Part shown: one piece after another, positions 1 through 5,483 of the stretch | How the letters are laid out: each line of letters opens with the position of its first letter | Position numbering within the stretch: the first letter of the stretch is position 1 | Assembly (NCBI GenBank): GCA_003661825.1 | Contig: QMWW01000051.1 | Location: 1 to 7,683, forward strand | From: Thermoprotei archaeon | GTDB taxonomy: Archaea; Thermoproteota; Thermoprotei_A; Sulfolobales; Desulfurococcaceae | Direction: 5' to 3' | Length of the DNA: 7,683 nucleotides | Notes under the pieces: generated by a model | Told to the model about the DNA's origin: nothing | Seen by the model: the letters and a program-made list of their open reading frames with translations, nothing else | The model's database searches: none | Program-made: the position numbers and the translations under genes

Positions 1-38
1 ATATAAAGGTATATAGACTAGGTAGATGGTGGTACTAC
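1..38 (+). promoter_or_regulatory. Promoter and SD of the sugar-binding protein gene
   Basis: TATAAA lies at 2-7 and TATATA at 10-15, either of which could be the TATA box; transcription would then start at roughly 28-38, giving no leader or a very short one. GATGGTGGT at 25-33 resembles an archaeal SD and sits 5 bases before the TTG start. The ATG inside it (26-28) is out of frame with the gene. The window edge cuts off whatever lies upstream. Confidence 0.45.
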
Positions 39-1082
39 TTGAAGGCTATAACAGCTAAAGCCCTTGGTATAATTCTCGTCATCATAGTTGTCATTGCAGT
101 AGTAGCTGCATACTACTTCTTTGTAGCACAGCAAGCTGGGCCCGGCAAGATCAGTCTTGCCCTGCTAATTAGTAATCTCGGTAATCCATACTTCGTTGCG
201 CTAAGAGACGGGGCACAAGCAGCTGTTAACGAGTTAAAGGATAAAGGCGTTGATATAGAAATGGAGGTCTACGACGCTAAGGACGACCCCAGCCTACAGT
301 CTTCACAGATAGAGACAGCTGTAGGTAAGAAGGTTAGCGCTATCTTAATAAACCCCGTCCACGCAGAGGCTATACAGCCGGCTCTAAGGAAAGCGATCGA
401 AGCAGGGATCCCGGTGATAACTACTGATAGAGACGTCGCAGACACTTCTCTAAGACTGGTATTTATAGGTACGGATAACGTTGCTGGAGCCGAAGCAGCT
501 GCACAGGCCCTTCTACAAGCACTAGAGGCAAGCGGTAAGCCCACTCCATGGAAGATTGTGATACTGAACGGTATACCGGGTACTACGGCTGCCGAGGACA
601 GGAAGAAAGGCTTCCACAACATACTCGACCCACTTGTAGGGCAGGGCAAGATAGAGATCGTAGCTGAAGAAGTAGCTAACTTCAGGAGAGACGAAGCCCT
701 CTCGAAGATGGAGAGTATTCTAGCAGCACACACCGTCGATGCAGTAATAGCTGCTAATGACGAGATGGCTCTAGGAGCTATACAGGCTATAGAGGGTGCA
801 GGGCTTAAGCCCGGCGATGACATCATAGTAGTAGGATACGACGCTATACCTGATGCCGTCCAAGCAGTTAAAGCTGAGAAGATGTATGCGACAATAGCTC
901 AGTCACCATTCCTGCAGGGATACTGGGCTGTATATGCTGCATACTACCACATAGTAAACGACTGGAAGCCTTCAGAAGACTGGATACCGACTCCAACAGT
1001 AGTTGTCACAAAGGATAACGCCGATACGTTCCAGGCAGAGGTATCGTCGCCAAAGCCTCTTCCAGGAGCTCCAACTAGCTAA
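39..1082 (+). CDS. Membrane-anchored sugar-binding protein of an ABC transporter (ribose-binding/RbsB type)
   Basis: Extracytoplasmic solute-binding protein of the Peripla_BP_4 / ribose-binding family, 347 residues, TTG start preceded by GATGGTGGT. Residues 9-29 form one hydrophobic segment, and K7-A8 before it resembles the class III (pilin-like) signal site used by sugar-binding proteins of Crenarchaeota; there is no lipobox cysteine. The binding domain follows from about residue 37. Positions matching the E. coli RbsB sugar contacts are all present: N49 with F52, N105, D130-R131, R188 (in TTAAEDR), N240 (in AANDEMALGA), D268 (in VVGYDAIPDA) and Q288 (in ATIAQSP). An intact pentose or hexose pocket is therefore likely; the exact sugar cannot be read. 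No permease or ATPase gene follows, so partners must be upstream of the window or elsewhere. The short proline-rich tail (SSPKPLPGAP) is typical of a flexible end. Confidence 0.9.
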   Translation: MKAITAKALGIILVIIVVIAVVAAYYFFVAQQAGPGKISLALLISNLGNPYFVALRDGAQAAVNELKDKGVDIEMEVYDAKDDPSLQSSQIETAVGKKVSAILINPVHAEAIQPALRKAIEAGIPVITTDRDVADTSLRLVFIGTDNVAGAEAAAQALLQALEASGKPTPWKIVILNGIPGTTAAEDRKKGFHNILDPLVGQGKIEIVAEEVANFRRDEALSKMESILAAHTVDAVIAANDEMALGAIQAIEGAGLKPGDDIIVVGYDAIPDAVQAVKAEKMYATIAQSPFLQGYWAVYAAYYHIVNDWKPSEDWIPTPTVVVTKDNADTFQAEVSSPKPLPGAPTS

Positions 1083-1090
1083 TAACCTTA

Positions 1091-1102
1091 TAGCTTTTTT
1101 CC
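1091..1102 (+). terminator. T-tract terminator after the sugar-binding protein gene
   Basis: TAGCTTTTTTCC, with six T at 1095-1100, begins 8 bases after the stop codon. Archaeal RNA polymerase terminates at such T-runs without a hairpin. The same AGCTTTTT(T)CC form follows the xdhC-like gene on the other strand. This separates the binding-protein gene from the dead gene downstream. Confidence 0.55.
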
Positions 1103-1174
1103 ATCTCTACTGCTTAATCCCTGTAAACACCTAGACCCCTTATACGCTGTACTCTACTGGGCATATAGGTTTGT

Positions 1175-2188
1175 TTTGGAGTATATGAGTTCCCGCGCGT
1201 AAAGCTAGCTACCCTACTCCTCTAGAAAAGCTCTCTAGGCTTAGCGGAGAGGAGAACGCAGAGATATGTTAAGCGCGGCGACATAATGGAGCTAGCTCTT
1301 GGAGGTAACAAGGTTAGGAAGCTAGAGTTCATACTAGCGGATGCTCTATCCAAAGGCTCAGATACCGTGATCGCGTGTGGCCCCTATTATTCTAACCACG
1401 CTAGGCTAACGGCCACTGTATCGGCGAAGCTAGGGCTTAAGATGGTAATAGTAACGTATCCACCAGCTCCCGGGATAGAGCTCAATGAGCAGGGGAACAT
1501 ACTGCTAAACAAGCTCTTCGGCGCCGATATCTGCTTTGTCTCTAAGACTAGCGAAGCAGATAAGGCTGTAGAAGAAATAGCTGAGGGGTATAGGTAGAAA
1601 GGGTATAAGCCATACAATGTCCTAGTTGGAGGCTCCAGCCTCCTCGGAGTACTAGGATATGCTGTCGCTCTCCACGAGATGCTTGAGTAGATGAAAGCTC
1701 TAGGCAGGAAGCCCAGCATTATAGTCTATGCAACCAGAACTGGTACTACATAGGCTGGACTAGTGTTGGGGTTGAAGCTACTCGGTGCAGGGGGAGTAAG
1801 GGTAGTAGGCGTTGATGTAGAGAAGCACACAGAGGATAGAGGAGCACGTTAAGAAAATGGTAGAAGCCGTTGCGGAGATGATGGGGTGAGAATAGGGGGT
1901 AGTTCGCCGTGGATAAGGCTTTGGAGGATACGGCTATGTAGGGGATGAGCCTAGTAGAGTTCATAATAGAGATCGCTAGGAAGGGGAGGACTACTGCTAG
2001 ACTCCGTCTATACTGGCAAAGCCTTCTACGGGCTCCTAGACATGTTAGATAGAGGGGAGATCGAGAGGAGGGAAACAGTAGTATTCATACATACTGGAGG
2101 CACACCTTTAGTGTTCCAGTTGGCCAGCAGGATCCTGAAAGCGCTGGAGCCAAAAGAGCATTCGGTGAGGGGGCCATGTCATCACTAG
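1175..2188 (+). pseudogene. Decayed D-cysteine desulfhydrase / ACC deaminase-family PLP enzyme
   Basis: This is the only stretch above 300 bp without an intact gene. Read across frames it gives an almost complete member of the PLP-dependent D-cysteine desulfhydrase / 1-aminocyclopropane-1-carboxylate deaminase family. Visible in order: FPRVKLA (from 1190); PTPLEKLSRLSGEENAEI in a shifted frame (1213-1266); YVKRGD (1265-1282); LALGGNKVRKLEF with the PLP lysine codon at 1310-1312; YSNHAR (from 1388), close to the family SNHAR; LVGGSSLLGVLGYA (about 1622-1663); LLLDSVYTGKAFYGLLD (from about 1991); and HTGG (2090-2101). It is broken by TAG at 1595, 1688, 1751 and 1939 and by frameshifts near 1210, 1266, 1835, 1885, 1900 and 1985. 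No start codon survives: upstream in the first frame there is a TAG at 1166-1168 and no ATG, GTG or TTG. The longest clean piece, 1286-1597 (103 codons), could not fold as an enzyme. Function before decay was probably D-cysteine or ACC breakdown. Neighbours show no such damage, so this is not general poor sequence. Confidence 0.92.
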
Positions 2189-2300
2189 TTCAGAGGAACT
2201 ACCGATACCACACTCGTAGATAGATTAGCCTAGCCACGCTAATATCTATTACCCAGTAGCACCCAGAGGAAGCTGGTAGCTCTAGAGGGTATTGTATAGA

Positions 2301-2310
2301 GGGAAAAAGC
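2301..2310 (-). terminator. T-tract terminator after the xdhC-like gene
   Basis: On the minus strand GCTTTTTCCC follows directly on the TAA stop of the xdhC-like gene, with five T at 2304-2308. It matches the T-run after the sugar-binding protein gene. The rest of the 120-bp gap back to the pseudogene end holds nothing I can assign. Confidence 0.5.
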
Positions 2311-3171
2311 TTAGCTCTTACTCTTTACAGCTTCCCACCACTTACTCGATATATCCATGGATTCAACGGGGGCTTTACATCCCCGGAGAACACATACTAT
2401 TTCCGCTAGAATGCTTACAGCTATTTCTTCCGGTGTATCGCTGTTTATATTCAGGCCTGCGGGCATGTGCAGCCTCTCTATAGCTCCCGATAAGTCTACT
2501 CCTTCCTTCTTTAAGCGGTCTAGCATCCAGCTACACCTACGTCTACTGCAGAGAGCCCATATGTGTCCTGGAAAGCCGCGTGTAATCAGCGTTTTCAGGA
2601 CCCGGTAGTCGGTCTCTACTTCGCCATAGGCTATGATGGCTATATCCGATTCCCTGTACTCTAGCTTACCGGCGTAGTCTACGATATCGCCAGCGAAGAC
2701 CTCTTCTGCGTATGGGTAGCGCTGCGGATTAGCTAGGTCGCTGTTCATATCCATAACTAGTACTCTGTATCCGAGGAAGTTGGCTAGATCTGCTATAGGC
2801 TTACCCACGTTGCCTGCTCCGAACAGGAGTATGCGGGGAGGAGGGTTAAGCACGTTGACGAATACCTCTACTACTCCTCCGCAGAGGTGGCTGGTCTTGA
2901 CGGCGTCGGGAGGTACGTTTTCCGGTCGGAGAGCGTACTTTACTCTTCTAGGCTTTCCCTCGGCTAGAGCCTTCCCAGCCTCTTCTAGGACTAGGCCTTC
3001 GAAGCCTCCGCCTCCAATAGTTCCTACCTTCAACCCGCTGCTCGATAGTAGGAGCATAGCACCGGGGTCTCTTGGGCCGCTGCCTTCTTTAGCTACAACC
3101 GTAACAAGCGCTACTCTATGGCCTTTCTCGAGCTCTTCAACGGCTTTCTTCAAGATGTCGAGCGTGCTCAC
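2311..3171 (-). CDS. XdhC/CoxI-family molybdenum hydroxylase maturation protein
   Basis: Members bind the molybdenum cofactor and help sulfurate and insert it into xanthine dehydrogenase, CO dehydrogenase and related hydroxylases in the cytoplasm. The protein has 286 residues, a normal length. The N-terminal XdhC_CoxI domain covers about 1-105, with AKEGSGPRDPGAML (27-40), GTIGGGGFEG (50-59) and a CGG at 97-99. A Rossmann-like half starts with LLFGAGNVGKPIADLA (115-130) and MDMN (140-143), and ends with the typical GLNINSDTPEEIAVSILAEI (239-258). The conserved GSRR loop is CSRR here (208-211). The start is GTG, sharing GTGA with the stop of the upstream gene. GGAGG (plus-strand CCTCC at 3182-3186) lies about 10 bases before it, so translational coupling is likely. 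No hydroxylase large, medium or small subunit lies in the window, so its client is encoded elsewhere. Confidence 0.9.
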   Translation of the reverse strand: MSTLDILKKAVEELEKGHRVALVTVVAKEGSGPRDPGAMLLLSSSGLKVGTIGGGGFEGLVLEEAGKALAEGKPRRVKYALRPENVPPDAVKTSHLCGGVVEVFVNVLNPPPRILLFGAGNVGKPIADLANFLGYRVLVMDMNSDLANPQRYPYAEEVFAGDIVDYAGKLEYRESDIAIIAYGEVETDYRVLKTLITRGFPGHIWALCSRRRCSWMLDRLKKEGVDLSGAIERLHMPAGLNINSDTPEEIAVSILAEIVCVLRGCKAPVESMDISSKWWEAVKSKS

Positions 3172-3467
3172 AGCTCGTCTTCCTCCACTACTATCCTCCT
3201 GTTTACGAGTATGCGCAATATAGCCTTTCTCTCCGCATCCCCTAGCGCGCGGTCTAGCTTTACTATAACCGAGAAACCTTCTCCACCAAGCACAGGCGTT
3301 CCCTCGAAGAAGTATGCTAGTATATAGCCTCGGGGAAGTAGCACCTGGTTAATACCGTCTATTACATCGCGTAGATCTGTATAGCTAGAGGCCCCTCTAA
3401 CCACTATAAGCTTGCTAGCTATGCGTGCGTACAAAGCGCTATACCGCGTACAGCTCTGTATAAGCAC
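3168..3467 (-). CDS. Conserved-looking small protein of unknown function, coupled to xdhC
   Basis: I do not recognise this 99-residue protein. It starts with GTG and contains no internal methionine; a TGA lies just upstream in frame, so the start cannot be moved up. It has no signal peptide or membrane span. Residues 40-70 (INQVLLPRGYILAYFFEG and on) look like alternating strands, followed by FSVIVKLDRALGDAERKAIL, a strand-helix pair, and an acidic end (VVEEDEL). This suggests a small soluble alpha/beta protein. Its stop overlaps the start of the xdhC-like gene by 4 bp, which is the best evidence that it is real and belongs to the same operon. A role in molybdenum cofactor handling is only a guess from that position. 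No strong SD precedes it (GGTTGA at best). Confidence 0.72.
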   Translation of the reverse strand: MLIQSCTRYSALYARIASKLIVVRGASSYTDLRDVIDGINQVLLPRGYILAYFFEGTPVLGGEGFSVIVKLDRALGDAERKAILRILVNRRIVVEEDEL

Positions 3468-3529
3468 TCAACCACAACCCGTATATTATCCTTATCACCT
3501 AATAATCATGGATAGCTAGCAGTAGCTGG
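3468..3529. promoter_or_regulatory. Divergent promoter region between the xdhC operon and the THUMP gene
   Basis: These 62 bp must hold both promoters. For the plus-strand gene GTATATTA at 3480-3487 is the best TATA candidate, placing transcription start near 3510. For the minus-strand operon the candidate is GATTATTAGG (plus 3498-3507), placing the start near 3476. The two elements are so close that the transcripts cannot be initiated independently of each other. I see no clear operator. Confidence 0.35.
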
Positions 3530-4072
3530 GTGCTCGGAGTGCTTAGCAGTAGGTTCGACCTAGTTGTTACACACGAGCCGGGACCCTACAACTACAGGTT
3601 CGTGCTAAGCGTTCTCAGAGAGGTTCTCGGAGACTTTAGAGTAGTTGATTCAACGTACTCGGTGATCCTGATAAGAACAGGCAATCCCTACGGAGCCATA
3701 GACAAGCTCCGCAGCCGTGCCGACGACCTAGCGGTAGTGTACAGAGTAATCCCCGTAGACAAAGTGCTCGACCCCTACGTAGAGGTAGTAGCCGAAGAAG
3801 CCTATAGGCTGGCTTCGGAGAGGATACCCGAGGATAAGAGCTACAGGGTATCGCTACGTGGAAGGCTGTACTGGAGGGAGACCAGGCTACCGGCTTCAAC
3901 AATAGACGCTATAAAGGTTATAGCCGAGAGGATCAATAGGAGGGTTTCGCTCGAGAACCCGGACTACGTAGTGTATGTTAGGAGCATTAAGTTCTACCAC
4001 CGCAGGAGAGTGGCTACGCTAACAGTTACCGAGAGGGAGAACATACTGTCGCTTAAGTCTGGTAAGCCGTAG
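3530..4072 (+). CDS. THUMP-domain RNA-binding protein (Tan1-like, COG1818 type)
   Basis: The 180-residue protein fits the archaeal stand-alone THUMP proteins related to yeast Tan1, which help tRNA acetyltransferase make N4-acetylcytidine in tRNA. The N-terminal part (FDLVVTHEPGPYNYRFVLSV, about 9-28) resembles the N-terminal ferredoxin-like part. The THUMP core runs over about 55-155, with SYRVSLRGRLYWRETRLPAS (104-123), a helix of the DAIKVIAERI type and LENPDYVVYV (141-150) closing on RSIKFY. The end (about 156-180) is short, and no catalytic methyltransferase, thiI or deaminase domain follows, so it probably acts with a partner enzyme. GTG is used as start; there is no methionine codon anywhere in the frame and a TAA at 3503-3505 limits extension. 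GTG at 3539 is an alternative. No good SD is visible, and the ATG at 3508 is out of frame. The 3' end meets the next gene tail to tail with 2 bp between. Confidence 0.85.
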   Translation: MLGVLSSRFDLVVTHEPGPYNYRFVLSVLREVLGDFRVVDSTYSVILIRTGNPYGAIDKLRSRADDLAVVYRVIPVDKVLDPYVEVVAEEAYRLASERIPEDKSYRVSLRGRLYWRETRLPASTIDAIKVIAERINRRVSLENPDYVVYVRSIKFYHRRRVATLTVTERENILSLKSGKP

Positions 4073-4074
4073 GT

Positions 4075-4554
4075 CTATGGTATCTCTGGGTACTCTCTAC
4101 TACGCCTCGGTAGAAACGATGCTAAGGCGTTTTCTCCACGAGCCAGCTTCTCGAACTGCTTCTTGAGTATTTCTACCATGTAGCGGGGGCTGAGCATGAG
4201 CAGGAGATCGCCGTATATGACGTCTATAGCCGTGAGCACGTCTTCCTCGGTCTCCAGGATCACCCTTATATCTCTCTCTGCATCTAGGTAGTACACCGTA
4301 TTATCCTCTATGACTATCCCTACTTCAAGCGTTTTATCGACAGCACCAAACATACCGGCTGCAATAACGTTGTTCACTCCGTGTTTAAGCAGCGTTTTAA
4401 CGATGTGGAGATAGAACCTACGGTACTTATCCGCTAGCTTCTTCTTCTCCTCCTCAAGCTCCTGGACCATCTCTCTAAGCTCTCTAATAAACCCCTCGTA
4501 GTCAAAGCCTCTAGAAGAAGACAATCCACCCACCGGTACAGAGCCCCCTAGCAC
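4075..4554 (-). CDS. Unknown protein with N-terminal coiled coil
   Basis: I do not recognise this 159-residue protein. It is soluble, with no signal or membrane span. Residues 1-16 are low-complexity (Gly/Ser/Val); about 20-50 form a charged helix likely to be a coiled coil (ELREMVQELEEEKKKLADKY). A compact domain follows over about 50-140, with GVNNVIAAGMFGAVDKTLEVG (59-79), strands at VGIVIEDNTVYYL (78-90) and a helical end. Coiled coil plus small domain suggests an oligomer or adaptor, but no function can be given. GTG at 4554 is chosen because a TATA-like TTATATAT is centred about 27 bases upstream, which fits a leaderless mRNA. GTG at 4533 (preceded by AGGGGG) or TTG at 4524 are possible shorter starts. 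It converges on the THUMP gene with a 2-bp gap, so any read-through of either makes antisense RNA. Confidence 0.75.
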   Translation of the reverse strand: MLGGSVPVGGLSSSRGFDYEGFIRELREMVQELEEEKKKLADKYRRFYLHIVKTLLKHGVNNVIAAGMFGAVDKTLEVGIVIEDNTVYYLDAERDIRVILETEEDVLTAIDVIYGDLLLMLSPRYMVEILKKQFEKLARGENALASFLPRRSREYPEIP

Positions 4555-4568
4555 AATAGACTATATTT

Positions 4569-4589
4569 AGTGTTAGGATATATAACACT
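4569..4589 (-). promoter_or_regulatory. TATA box enclosed in a perfect inverted repeat (candidate operator)
   Basis: AGTGTTA (4569-4575) and TAACACT (4583-4589) are perfect 7-bp inverted arms around a 7-bp spacer. A minus-strand TATA-like TTATATAT (plus 4578-4585) overlaps the spacer and right arm, about 27 bp before the GTG start of the coiled-coil gene. A protein bound here would block TBP. The repeat could be chance in AT-rich DNA. Confidence 0.4.
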
Positions 4590-4757
4590 TATCATGATAC
4601 CATACTTGTTTTTATTCCACGAACTCTTTCAATCAGCTATTTATGCAAACAAAGCACGATAAACGCACAGATAGTTAGCCAGCGAATACTGCTCTTAGAC
4701 TAGTAACGTGGAATAAGTCCATCAACGCATAAGTACGAGTATATAGATCGGGTTTTG

Positions 4758-4794
4758 CTTATATACCGCTCCACCACATATTTGCCTGTGAGGG
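4758..4794 (+). promoter_or_regulatory. Promoter and SD of the first DUF47 gene
   Basis: CTTATATA at 4758-4765 is a good TATA box, predicting transcription start near 4787. TGAGGG at 4789-4794 matches the crenarchaeal anti-SD. It lies close to TTG 4799 and better spaced for TTG 4805, so the true start may be the latter. The rest of the 244-bp gap (4555-4798), apart from the inverted repeat near 4579, shows nothing I can assign. Confidence 0.5.
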
Positions 4795-4798
4795 CTGG

Positions 4799-5467
4799 TT
4801 GGGGTTGATCAGAGAGATCCTGCCAGAGCGTATAACCGAGCTGTTGTTCAGCTATATCGATAAGATAGAGGAGATTGCAGATAGGTTTAGCCGTGCTATA
4901 AAGCTGTTGAACGAGGTACGGGTTGGAGAGGCGCGTGCAGAGCTGGCCGAGGCCATGAAGGTGCAGAGCGAGGCTAGCAGGGTTAGGAACGAGATCATAT
5001 CTTTGCTGGAAGAAGTCCGCATAGACCCTGGGTTTAAGGAGGATTTCTTCCACTTGATCAAGAGGCTTGACCGTATCGTAGACTGGATCAAAGAGGCTTC
5101 TAGAGAGCTCACCATAATACCTTACCTCGAGCTACCAGATGCTGTTAGGAAGGGGTTGGAGAAACTGATCGATAAGGTGCTCGAAGCGGTTGAGGATATC
5201 GTAGAGGCTGTGGAGAAGATGCTAGATACAGAGTACAGCGAGGCTAAAGAGCTCATAGAGGAGGTTGAGAAGCTGGAGGAGGAAGCAGACGAGATAGACG
5301 TTGAGAACAGGGGTAAGCTGATCGAGCTCCACGATCAGTTCAGCCCAGTAACTCTAGCTATACTCGTCCACGACCTAAACCACGACTTGGAGCAAGTAGC
5401 TGATGCGTGTAGAGAAGCGGGAGACTACTTGAGAGCGCTGATCGTTGGGTGGGCTAGGCATAGATAA
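4799..5467 (+). CDS. PhoU-like DUF47 protein, divergent copy (phosphate uptake accessory)
   Basis: An all-helical protein of 222 residues, the usual size of DUF47 proteins, which are soluble PhoU relatives commonly encoded beside PiT phosphate permeases. Two helical repeats can be seen. The second is typical: EKLEEEADEIDVEN (157-170) and HDLNHDLEQVADACREAGD (191-209), carrying the E-x-A-D and D-x-x-x-D-x-E type acidic positions that bind metal in PhoU proteins. The first is altered: SEASRVRNE (57-65) has Ser60 where E-A-D is expected, followed by RLDRIVDWIKEAS (89-101). Residues 103-160 are a long, very acidic helix region (LIDKVLEAVEDIVEAVEKM). The start is TTG at 4799 or TTG at 4805 (preferred by SD spacing). 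It converges on the permease gene with a 16-bp gap, so it is not in its operon despite the shared topic. A role in phosphate uptake or its control is inferred from family and place. Confidence 0.82.
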   Translation: MGLIREILPERITELLFSYIDKIEEIADRFSRAIKLLNEVRVGEARAELAEAMKVQSEASRVRNEIISLLEEVRIDPGFKEDFFHLIKRLDRIVDWIKEASRELTIIPYLELPDAVRKGLEKLIDKVLEAVEDIVEAVEKMLDTEYSEAKELIEEVEKLEEEADEIDVENRGKLIELHDQFSPVTLAILVHDLNHDLEQVADACREAGDYLRALIVGWARHR

Positions 5468-5483
5468 AATATCAGCGGCTAGG

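Noticed and set aside
269..826. Long open frame on the minus strand opposite the sugar-binding protein gene
   Set aside because: Ser/Ala/Ile-rich composition with no motif; it is the antisense shadow of a well-supported gene.
1286..1753. UAG read as pyrrolysine or suppressed, making the PLP enzyme a working recoded gene
   Set aside because: Several frameshifts and the lack of a start codon also break it; recoding of UAG cannot repair those.
2780..3223. Open frame on the plus strand opposite the xdhC-like gene
   Set aside because: Pro/Ser/Thr-rich shadow of a conserved protein, with no family match and no promoter.
3494..3501. AGGTGATA on the minus strand, a near-perfect anti-SD match
   Set aside because: It is 26 bases from the GTG of the 99-residue gene and no start codon opening a useful frame lies at proper distance.
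3508..3519. ATG upstream of the THUMP gene as its start
   Set aside because: The frame is different and meets TAG after three codons.
4590..4757. tRNA, C/D-box RNA or small gene in the gap before the first DUF47 gene
   Set aside because: No cloverleaf, no RTGATGA/CTGA box pair and no supported small open frame were found.
4700..5053. Minus-strand open frame across the first DUF47 promoter and gene start
   Set aside because: It overlaps a clear TATA/SD and a conserved coding region; its translation looks random.
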